Origin: Berryella intestinalis
Lineage (GTDB): Bacteria > Actinomycetota > Coriobacteriia > Coriobacteriales > Eggerthellaceae
DNA: 64,000 nucleotides
Reading direction: 5' to 3'
NCBI RefSeq assembly: GCF_000814825.1
Contig: NZ_CP009302.1
Span: 1,178,001 to 1,242,000 of the forward strand
Shown here: positions 36,019 to 44,187 of the stretch, piece after piece
Position numbering within the stretch: position 1 is the stretch's first letter
How the letters are laid out: every line of letters begins with the position of its first letter
Program-made: the position numbers and the translations under genes
Notes under the pieces: generated by a model
The model's input: the letters and a program-made list of their open reading frames with translations, nothing else
Databases searched by the model: none
What the model was told of the DNA's origin: nothing

Positions 36019-37308
36019 ACGCACTCCTCTCTCGTTGGCGCGGATCGCGCGAGACGGGTTCGCATCTGCGTGCGAACAACCGCCGAACCCCCTCAGGTTC
36101 CCGTGATCCGCCTGCGCATAGGCGCGACAAGGCTCGTGCGCTTCGCGAAGGCTACCCTTGCCGTCCGTCGAGGCGCTCCCACAAAACGCAGGCTCGGCGC
36201 CGCGTCCCCTCTCCGGACTTCCTTCGCGAAACACAGCAGCGGCATCGCACCGCGCAGCTGTCTTTCGGCCTTGGGGAAACGCACGAAAGGCGCGCGGGCG
36301 CGGGCAGGTTGTGCCCACATACGCGCCCGTGCGCTCCACTGTACGGGTGAAACCCCAAAGACCTGCGATTATGTTAACTTCAAGGAAAAGAACGGCTTCG
36401 GTAACGCAAGGGTAACGAAGGGGTCGGGGGCGGGAGCGGAGCCTCGGCGGCCCCGCAATCCCGTCAGCACCGCTTATTCTTTAAGGTCGAAATCGTTCTC
36501 TGAAAAGCATCATCAATTTCTGGTGATGCCGCGGGCGGCGATCGTCGATGTTATTCCAAGCAAATCAGTGTTACGTACACATGGTTTCTTCACGAGTAAG
36601 TTGATCCGTTGTCATAATTCAACAGAAGTTGGCATCTTGGCTTTTAAAGTGCCAACTCGATTGCATCACACCTTATAGGGTGCTGTTATTTTCGTATCGC
36701 AGAAAGTAGCGCGCTTTTGGGTTTCGCGCTCCCTTCCTTTCGCCCTGCCTCCCTATCTCCCTTGGCCCCTTCGGCTTTGCCCGACTTTCCGAACGGCCCT
36801 CTCGCCCGGCTCGTTCTATTTCCCGGCCCCCTTCGCTCCGCCCGGCTTCCCCTGACCCTAAAAGCCGACTCAGCTAGCCGGACTCTCCGAACGGCCCCTC
36901 ATGCAGTCAAGGTTGCGCCGTTCGGTCAAAAAACCGCAGGTTTGCATCGGCGCGTAAGAAGCAAGCCCTCTGGCGCCAAAAAACGGGAGGTTTGCATCGG
37001 TATGTACGCGAAAGCTCATGAAGGGAAAACCGCTGAACTGGCTTTTCTCAGGCACTGAACCCCACACGGCCAGAACCGCGCCCCCATCGAAGCGGATAGC
37101 GAATGCAAACCTGCGGTTTTCTGACACGGACGGCCTCTTTTCGCGCACGCCAATGCAAACCGGCCGTTTTTTGGCTAAGCAGCTCCGCGACGGCACGATC
37201 GGAGGATCGCACCGTCGCCCGAAGCATAACCGACCGCCCCGTTGCACGAGGCACGACAGACCGCCCCGTCGCGCAAAGTTCCAGCGAGTCGCGCGAGGCC
37301 GCCGCGCT
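36019..37308. other. 1.29-kb non-coding island between the two formate dehydrogenase operons
   Basis: No credible gene is seen. The part next to fdnG (36019-36480) is GC-rich and must hold the operon 1 promoter. 36480-36700 is distinctly AT-richer and has two dyads, 36507-36529 (GCATCATCA...TGGTGATGC) and 36628-36656 (GTTGGCA...TGCCAAC). 36720-36900 is pyrimidine-rich with a ~17-bp direct repeat (CTCTCCGAACGGCC type) near 36785 and 36880. 36925-37175 holds the four-copy repeat. 37230-37280 has a short GACCGCCCCGT-type direct repeat. Confidence 0.75.
36925..37175. repeat. Four-copy ~25-bp repeat in two inverted pairs
   Basis: Two plus-oriented copies (36925-36950 and 36972-37000, core AAAAAACSGSAGGTTTGCATC) are followed by two minus-oriented copies (37101-37125 and 37151-37175, core GCAAACCTGCGGTTTT or GCAAACCGGCCGTTTT). 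Copies in each pair are about 47-50 bp apart. The invariant part is AAAAC...GGTTTGCAT. Confidence 0.8.
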
Positions 37309-38061
37309 CTAGCGGGACTCCGCCTTCGCGAGCGGCCCTTTCACCTCGCCGGGCTTCTTGTCGTCGTCGGGCACCTCGACCTCGACGACGTTCTCACCGC
37401 GCTCGAGCTCTTCGCGGGCCCAGAAGCCCCAGTGGTACAAGGCGTTCGACTCGCTGACGCGCCCGTTTCCGAACATCAGGCGGACGGTTCCCTTGTACGG
37501 CTGGAACACGCCGCCGCCCAGGTAGGCATGCGCGATCACGAACACGATCAGCAGGATGAAGAACAGCTGGTGGATGAAGCGCATCGCGATCAGCAGCTGC
37601 GGGTCGGCGCGAAACGCGCTCGTGCCCAGCCACATAATCGCCCCCGACACCGCCATCGCCAGAGCGCTGACCATCAGCAGGCCGTCGGCGATCCTCTGTC
37701 CCGACTTCACCTCGTCCTGGTCGGGCATGTGCACGCGTTTGGGGCCCAGCATGTAGGGAACGAACTTCACCATGAACTCGAAGTCTTCCCTCGTCCATGC
37801 CGTGACGTACTTCCTCCACATGCGCGCAACCCCCTTGGGTGAAAGGATCGCGCTCACGATGGGGGCCAAAATCAGCACCGCGCCCACCACGCGGTGGGAG
37901 AAGCGGAAGAACTGGGTGAGGTCGGTGCCCACCGCGGCTCCCAATCCCGGGATCATGACGAACAGGCCGGTGATCGACAGCCACACGACGCTGAACGCAA
38001 CCACCCCGTGCGTGATGCGCGTCTGGAGGGAATGCCTTTTGATCTCTCGTTTGACGGCCAT
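37309..38061 (-). CDS. fdnI: Formate dehydrogenase cytochrome b subunit, operon 2
   Basis: The 250-residue protein has the same layout as the operon 1 copy: four helices and the histidine contexts RITHGVVAF, FRFSHRVVGAV, RFIHQLFF and VIAHAYLG. Differences are mostly conservative and concentrated in the first helix and the charged tail (which ends KAESR). ATG 38061 overlaps the fdnH stop by one base. Downstream DNA runs straight into the repeat island, and no fdhE follows. Confidence 0.93.
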   Translation of the reverse strand: MAVKREIKRHSLQTRITHGVVAFSVVWLSITGLFVMIPGLGAAVGTDLTQFFRFSHRVVGAVLILAPIVSAILSPKGVARMWRKYVTAWTREDFEFMVKFVPYMLGPKRVHMPDQDEVKSGQRIADGLLMVSALAMAVSGAIMWLGTSAFRADPQLLIAMRFIHQLFFILLIVFVIAHAYLGGGVFQPYKGTVRLMFGNGRVSESNALYHWGFWAREELERGENVVEVEVPDDDKKPGEVKGPLAKAESR

Positions 38062-38954
38062 TATCGCTCCCCCGCTTCCTTGTCGATGTGGCGGACGACC
38101 TCGCCGGTGTCGACGTCGACGATGTCTCCGGTCTTCTCGTCGTAGCGCATCTCGTCGCGGCGGTACCCGATGCCGGTCGCGAACGACAGACCCAGACCTG
38201 CGACGACTCCCGCGGCGCCCACGCCCGCAAGGATCTTCATCGTCGTATCCTCCACGCGCGTCATCTGGGGAACCTCGGGGTTCTCGGGCAGTTCGTACAT
38301 CTCCATGCCGTATTTGAGCACATGGATGGTATGGCAGCCCCCGCACTCGTCCTTCCCGTAGACGCGCGCCTTGGAAAAGCCCTTGGCATGCAGCTCCTCG
38401 ACGCGGGCCTCGGCTTTCGCGATCATCTCGTCGCGGTCGCCGAAATCGAGCGCTTCGGGCTGGCACGAGGTGACGCAGGCGGGAGCGCGCCCCGCACGCA
38501 CCCGGTCGATGCACCCCGTGCACTTGTTGATCTTGATCCCCATGCCGTCGAGCCCCACACCGGTGTGGCGCGGGATGTCGAAGGGGCAGGCCGAGCGGCA
38601 GTACTGGCACCCGATGCACTTGTCGTGGTCGAGGATCGTGAAGCCCGTCTCCTCGTCTTTGGTGAGGCATCCCGTGGGGCATGCGACCACGCAGGCCGCA
38701 TCGTCGCAGTGCATGCACGAGCGGCGGCCGAACGCCCAGTCGATGCCCCAGGCGGTATCGTTGTCAGCCTCCCTGAAGGTCATGACGAGGCGCGTGTCGC
38801 CGTTCAGGTCGGGAGGGTTTTGCAAAGAACCGCTCCACTCCTGGGAGTTCTTCTCCATCGGCGAAGGAAGCTCGTTCCACACCTTGCACGAAACCTGGCA
38901 GCCCTTGCATGCGGTGCAGCGGGACGCATCGTAGTAAATGGCAACTCCGGACAT
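38061..38954 (-). CDS. fdnH: Formate dehydrogenase iron-sulfur subunit, operon 2
   Basis: The 297-residue protein keeps all four cysteine clusters (CTACKGCQVSC, CMHCDDAACVVAC, CIGCQYCRSAC, CTGC...CVTSC) and the C-terminal anchor helix. It differs from copy 1 mostly in the last third, where KDECGGCHTIHVLKY contains an extra CGGCH. That resembles a c-type heme motif but sits in a subunit not known to bind heme, so it is probably chance. It is cotranscribed with fdnG and fdnI. Confidence 0.94.
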   Translation of the reverse strand: MSGVAIYYDASRCTACKGCQVSCKVWNELPSPMEKNSQEWSGSLQNPPDLNGDTRLVMTFREADNDTAWGIDWAFGRRSCMHCDDAACVVACPTGCLTKDEETGFTILDHDKCIGCQYCRSACPFDIPRHTGVGLDGMGIKINKCTGCIDRVRAGRAPACVTSCQPEALDFGDRDEMIAKAEARVEELHAKGFSKARVYGKDECGGCHTIHVLKYGMEMYELPENPEVPQMTRVEDTTMKILAGVGAAGVVAGLGLSFATGIGYRRDEMRYDEKTGDIVDVDTGEVVRHIDKEAGER

Positions 38955-38970
38955 GGCAGCCTCCTTCCTT

Positions 38971-41900
38971 CTAAGCCTTCTCGACGTCCACGAGGAACGC
39001 CTTGTACTCCGGGATGTAGCTGTTCGGGTCGCCCACGTTCGGCGTCAGGTCGTTCACGACGTCGCCGGTGGAGAACATGCCCGCCCAGCCCCAGTGATGC
39101 ACCATGCCCACCTGATGGACGGTCTGCCCGTTCACCGTCAGGGGCCGCAAGCGCCGCGTGACCATGGCGTTGAGCTTCACCGACCCGCGGTTGTTGAACA
39201 CGCGGACCGCGTCCCCGTTCGCAATGCCCTTCTCGGCGGCCAGCTCGGTGGATATCTCGATGAACTGGCGGGGGGCCGCCTCGTTGAGCGCAGGGATGCT
39301 GCGCGTCTGGGTTCCGGACTGCCAATGCTCGGTGATGGAGTACGTGGTGGCCACGATCGGGTAGCGCTCCTTGTCGCCGCGCTTGACCGACGGGTGGTCG
39401 GCGAACTTGATCATGGGAGAGTTCTCGCGTTTGTTCAGCTGGTTCACCCCGATCGGCGTTTCGAAGGGCTCGTAGAACTCGGGGAACGGCGCGTCTTTCA
39501 TGCCGGTGGTCATGAGGTTGCCCTTGCCCTCCCACTTCATGATGAAGGCGGTGGTGTTGGGCGGGATGGGAACGGCGTTACCCTCCCCGTCTTTCTTCTC
39601 GATGCCGAAGTCGGGAACGTCGTTGTGCTGCCACTTCTCGCCGTCCCACCATACGAGGGCACGCTCCGGGTTCCACGGCCTGCCCTGGGCATCGGCCGAG
39701 GCGCGATTGTACAGCACGCGGCGATTCGCGGGCCACGAGAACGTCCAGTTGGGATACAGGCCCAGGTTGCCCGGATCCTCGTGCCCGCGCCTTCCGGTGG
39801 GCTGGGCGCTGGGGTCGAGCTTCGCCCCGTCGTTGTTGTAGAAGCCCGAATATATCCAGATGGCGTTCGAGGTCGAACCGTCGGCCTTGAGCTCGCCGAA
39901 GTTCTTCAGCAGCTTTCCGGTGCGCACGTCGTAGCCGTTGAGGGCCCAGTCCACCGCGCGCGGATCGATCTTGCCGTCGATGTAGTAGTCCCACTTCGCG
40001 TTCAGGATGGGCTCGGGGCGCACGCCGCCGGCTCGGTACGCTTCGACGATCGCCGCATGCAGCAGGTCGGCGATCTCGTAGTCGGGCTTCGCGTCGCCCA
40101 GAGGCTCGACCGCCTTGTAGCGCTGCTGCATCCAGCGGCCCGAGTTCAGGATGGTGCCCGACTTCTCGAATATCAAAGCTGCGGGAAGGAAGTAGCACTC
40201 GGTGTCGATCTTGGAGGCGTCCATGTCCGGCGCCTTCCAGAACGTCGCCGTTTCCGTTTCGAACCAGTCGGCCACCACCAGCCAGTCCAGCTTGCACATC
40301 GCGTTGCGCGAGAACTTCGCGTTCGGATCGGAGTGGACGGGGTTCTGACCCCAGGCGAAGTACCCCTTCATCGTCCCCTCGTCCATACGGTGGAACGTCC
40401 CCATGGTGGTGAAATCGTCCCCGTTCTCGGGAATCTTGGGCAGCCAGTCGTAACCGTAGTCGTTGTCGGCCGTAGCGCGCTCGCCGAAGAACTCCTTCAA
40501 AAACGACACCATGAACTTGGGCTTGTTGGTGTAGTAGCCCGCCGCGTAGGTCTCGTGCTCGCACCACGTTTTCAGATCGGGGCTCGCCGTGACGTGGGGC
40601 CATTTCAGATAGCCCGGGGCGTCGAACACGGTCATGCCCATGTCGGTGGCTCCCTGGACGTTGGGCTCGCCGCGCAGGGCGTTCAGGCCGCCGCCTGCCA
40701 CGCCGGCGTTGCCCAGAAGCATCTGGATCATGGCCATGATGCGGGTGTTCTGGGCGCCGTAGTGGTGCTGGGTCTGCCCGAGGGCGTACAGGATGGTCCC
40801 CGCTTTGTCGGGCGCTCCGGTCGAGCAGAAGATGGAGTAGACCTCTTCGAGCGTGGCTTCATCCATGCCGCACACCGAGCACACCTTCTCGATGGTGTAG
40901 CGTTCGTAGTGCTTCTTCATCAGCTGGAACACGCAGTTCGGATCCTGAAGCGTCGGATCGGTCTTCGCATGCTTGACCTTCGGCGTATCGAATGCCGGCA
41001 CTCCGTCCTGGGAGACCCAGGAGAACTCGCCTTTTTCGGACGTGTCCCACGAAGACGTCGAGTCGACCTGGTATCCCCAGGTGGTGGTTTCGTACTTTCC
41101 CTTAGCCTCGTTCCAACCGGAGAACAGGCCGGTCTCCACGTCGAAGCGGTAGGCGGGATCGATCAGGTAGCTCGCATTGGTGTAATCCAAGACGTAGTCG
41201 TGCTGCCATAGGTCGTTTTCTATGATGTAGTTGATCATGCCGCCGTAAAACGCGATGTCGGTGCCCGAGCGGATGGGACAGTACAGATCGGCCATCTGGG
41301 CCGTGCGCGTGAAGCGGGGGTCGACCACGATCCACTTCGCCCCCCTGTCCTGAGCGCGATGCGTCCAATGCGAGCTGATCGGATGGTTCTCGAGGTTGTT
41401 GGAGCCGCACGTCAGGATGACGTCGGCGTTTTGGAAGTCGCACCAATGCCCCGTCATGGAGCCGCGACCGAATGAAGGCGCCAGACCGACGACCGTGGAG
41501 CTGTGTCAAACGCGCGCCTGGTTGTCGAGGGCGACCACCCCCAGCGACCTCATCAGCTTGAGGATGAGGTAGTCCTCCTCGCAGTTCTGCTGGGAACCGC
41601 CCATCGAGCCGATGGCCGGGGTGTAGTTCACCGTCACGCCGTTGCGCTCGGTGACGAAGGACTCGTCGCGGGTCTTCTTCACATGGGCGGCGATCTCGGC
41701 TGCAGCGCGATCCCAGGTGATATCCTCCCAGTCGGAAGCGCCGGGTCGACGGACCTTGGGCGATGTGATGCGGTTGGGGTTGTGCATCAGCTTTCCCGTG
41801 GCCGGATCGACCACGTTGCGCAGCTGGAACATGGTGGCGCCCTTCGGGCAAAGGGTTCCCTCGTTGATGACGTGGTCGGGGTCGCCCTCCAGGCCCACCA

Positions 41901-42108
41901 GCTCGCCGTCGCGCACCGAGCAGATGACGCCGCAGCCGCCCGAGCAGTAGCAGCAGATGTTGGTGTGCTCCTCGGTGTTCACCAGCTTCCAGTCGTCCTT
42001 AACGGCGTTGAACGCGAACGCCTCGGATTGGTTGGAAAGCTCGAATGCCAGCGATCCGACCGCTGCCAGACCAGCTGTTCTGACGAAGCCCCTTCGTGTG
42101 ATTTCCAT
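38971..42108 (-). CDS. fdnG: Selenocysteine-containing formate dehydrogenase catalytic subunit, operon 2
   Basis: Reading through TGA at 41506-41508 gives 1045 residues, exactly as in copy 1, again with selenocysteine at residue 201 (NQARV-U-HSSTVVGLAP). The Tat signal is MEITRRGFVRTAG. Cluster cysteines and molybdopterin domains are conserved. I chose ATG 42108 to match copy 1. GAGAGGAG lies about 11 nt upstream, and an ATG 14 codons earlier is possible. Amino acids vary in loops, while some DNA blocks are identical to copy 1, suggesting gene conversion. Two copies may be used under different conditions. Confidence 0.95.
41477..41494 (-). promoter_or_regulatory. SECIS element of fdnG (operon 2)
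   Basis: In mRNA sense, GGU-C-GUC / GGUCU / GGC-GCC gives the same six-pair stem and GGUCU loop as copy 1. The bulged base is C instead of U, and one U-A pair has become U-G. Confidence 0.8.
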
Positions 42109-42630
42109 ACGCTCTCGCACTCCTCTCGTCGTGCCTCCGATCGGGCGCATCCCACCCGCCCGATCGTGTTCACGCGCGTCATACGCGCTTTTTCCAGAGC
42201 TCTCCCTAGCTCCGGATTCGATACTAGAGGATGGGTTTTCGAGGTGGTTTTACGCCCGCGTAACGGGAAATCACCGATCGAAGAGGTTTTTGTAACCATT
42301 TAATGGAGAGCGACGCTAAAAAATAGATTTGAACTGGTAATTCAAGCATGATCACCGATCACCGTCTGTTAATCGCCAGTTACTTTACTTTTTTCGGTAG
42401 TAGTAAAACCTAATCGCAAATAACCAGGTCCGGAGCTAGATTGAGCAGAATCTGGTTTTCAGGGCAACGGAATGTCGCCCGCCTTCGCCCGACATGGAAA
42501 CCGGGCCCTCTCGTGATCCGAAAACGACTTGGCCACCTCGCGGGTCGTATGCGCATAACGTGCGGCCCGTCCCCGGATAATCAAAGTTATTTTCTCTTTG
42601 GTACAATGAGGGGGACCGAAGGAGGCGCCT
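42109..42630. other. Divergent intergenic region between fdnG (operon 2) and nfeD
   Basis: About 520 bp with no credible gene. 42230-42440 is AT-rich and should carry the operon 2 promoter and any operator. A -10-like TACAAT for the plus-strand genes is at 42602-42607, 18 nt before the nfeD ribosome site. No clear -35 or known regulator box is visible. Confidence 0.6.
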
Positions 42631-43071
42631 ATGGATCCCAACAACCTGTGGCTCGGCGTCGCCCTCATCATGGGCGTCATCGAAGCGGGAACGATCAGCA
42701 TCATCACCGTATGGTTCGTCATCGGGGCGCTTGCCGCCTACGTGGCCTCGTGGTTCGGAGCCGACCGCATCGTCCAGGCGGTCGTATTCGTCGTCGTCTC
42801 GGTCGCGTGCCTGCTCGCTTTCAGGCCGCTGGTCTTGAAGCGGCTCGCGTCGAAGAAAGCGTCCGACCCCACCCCGGTGGGCCAATCCGGCATCGTCACC
42901 GAAGCCATCGACGGCGCATCCCATACCGGGCGCGTCGAAACGCCCGACCATATGTCCTGGTCGGCCGATTCCCACGACGGATCGACCATCCCCGTCGGAA
43001 CCAAGGTGCGCATAACCGAGCAGAGAAGCGTCAAGCTCGTCGTGCAACCGTGCGAACCCGACGCATCCTGA
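42631..43071 (+). CDS. NfeD-family membrane protein
   Basis: The 146-residue protein has two or three N-terminal helices (LWLGVALIMGVIEAG, VWFVIGALAAYVASW, AVVFVVVSVACLLAF) and a C-terminal OB-fold (VGQSGIVTEAIDG to VKLVVQP), as in short NfeD proteins (YbbK/NfeD1b type). These act with SPFH proteins in membrane microdomain or protease complexes. GGAGG lies 5 nt before ATG 42631, and the SPFH gene follows after 64 bp, the usual pairing. Confidence 0.9.
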   Translation: MDPNNLWLGVALIMGVIEAGTISIITVWFVIGALAAYVASWFGADRIVQAVVFVVVSVACLLAFRPLVLKRLASKKASDPTPVGQSGIVTEAIDGASHTGRVETPDHMSWSADSHDGSTIPVGTKVRITEQRSVKLVVQPCEPDAS

Positions 43072-43135
43072 CCACGGCAGACCGAACCGCCCTCGCAACC
43101 ATCGACACGGCACACCACCGGAGAAAGGATCTCGC

Positions 43136-44068
43136 ATGGAACTCATCCTCGTCATCATCGTACTGCTCGTGGTCTTCTCGATCACCTGCATAAAGGTAGT
43201 GCCCCAAGCCGAGCGCGTGGTCATCGAACGCCTGGGATCGTATCTCACCACCTGGGATAACGGCCTGCACGTCAAAATCCCCTTCATCGACCGCATCCGC
43301 GCGCACGTCAGCGTCAAAGAGCAGGTGGCCGACTTCCCGCCGCAGCCCGTCATCACCAAGGACAACGTCACCATGTCCATCGACTCGGTCATCTACTTCA
43401 AGGTCATGGATCCGCGCCTGTTCTGCTACGGCGTCGAGAACCCCATGGTGGCTATCGAGAACCTCACCGCCACCACGCTGCGCAACATCATCGGCGACCT
43501 GGACCTCGACACCACGCTCGTGTCGCGCGACACCATCAACGCGCAGATGCGCTCCATCCTCGACGAGGCCACCGACGCCTGGGGCATCAAGGTCAACCGC
43601 GTCGAGGTGAAAAACATCACGCCGCCGGCCGCCATCCAGCAGGCGATGGAAAAGCAGATGAAGGCCGAGCGTGAGAAGCGCGAAGCCGTCCTGCTCGCCG
43701 AAGGCCAGAAGCAAAGCGCCATCACCATCGCAGAGGGCAACAAGCAGGCCCAGATCCTCGCCGCCGAAGCAGAGAAGGAAGCCATCATCCTCGCAGCCGA
43801 AGCCGAGAAGGAGCGCCAGATCCGCGAAGCCGAGGGCCAGGCCGAAGCCATCCGCAGCGTCCAGCAGGCAACCGCCGCCGGCATCACCATGGTGCGCGAG
43901 GCCGGAGCCGACAACGCGGTGCTCACCCTGCAGTCCTTCGAGGCGCTCAAGGAAGTTTCGAAGGGCCAGGCCACCAAGCTCATCATCCCTTCCGACATCC
44001 AGGGAATCGCGGGGTTGGCCGCCTCCCTTAAGGAAGTTGTGTCGGAGAAGGGTAACGATCAGGCATAA
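43136..44068 (+). CDS. SPFH-domain protein (QmcA/stomatin-like)
   Basis: The 310-residue protein has one N-terminal helix, then the SPFH domain (KVVPQAERVVIERLGSY, PVITKDNVTMSIDSVIYFKV, NLTATTLRNIIGDLDLD), then a long Ala/Glu coiled coil with EAEKE repeats (about 175-250) and a short tail (TKLIIPSDIQG). These membrane scaffolds oligomerise and regulate proteases. AGAAAGGATC precedes the ATG. A terminator follows at 44118-44149. Confidence 0.92.
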   Translation: MELILVIIVLLVVFSITCIKVVPQAERVVIERLGSYLTTWDNGLHVKIPFIDRIRAHVSVKEQVADFPPQPVITKDNVTMSIDSVIYFKVMDPRLFCYGVENPMVAIENLTATTLRNIIGDLDLDTTLVSRDTINAQMRSILDEATDAWGIKVNRVEVKNITPPAAIQQAMEKQMKAEREKREAVLLAEGQKQSAITIAEGNKQAQILAAEAEKEAIILAAEAEKERQIREAEGQAEAIRSVQQATAAGITMVREAGADNAVLTLQSFEALKEVSKGQATKLIIPSDIQGIAGLAASLKEVVSEKGNDQA

Positions 44069-44117
44069 CGTACGCCCCCGTTCGATGCGGGGCGTATAAT
44101 GGCCGCAGAGGCAATCC

Positions 44118-44149
44118 AAGAAGCGCCCCTTGTCGGGCGCTTCTTTTTT
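44118..44149 (+). terminator. Rho-independent terminator after the SPFH gene
   Basis: AAGAAGCGCCC and GGGCGCTTCTT form an 11-bp stem with a 6-nt loop, followed by a run of T. TATAAT lies just before it (44095-44100), which may be a separate -10 element for the downstream exporter. Confidence 0.85.
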
Positions 44150-44187
44150 GCGTTCGTCGCAAAGCGCGGTCAAGGCGAGGTGGGAAC

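Noticed and set aside
36019-36339. Longer N-terminus for fdnG of operon 1
   Set aside because: The extra 107 codons have no family resemblance. ATG 36018 has a good ribosome site and starts the Tat signal.
36925-37175. CRISPR array
   Set aside because: Only four imperfect copies, in both orientations, with no regular spacers and no cas genes.
38338-38352. CGGCH in FdnH of operon 2 as a c-type heme site
   Set aside because: FdnH is an iron-sulfur subunit with no known heme. The equivalent position in copy 1 lacks the cysteines, so it is probably coincidence.
35416-41508. fdnG copies as pseudogenes broken by premature stops
   Set aside because: The TGA codons are at the known selenocysteine site, in the conserved V-U-H context, with a SECIS hairpin, and both copies remain open to the end.
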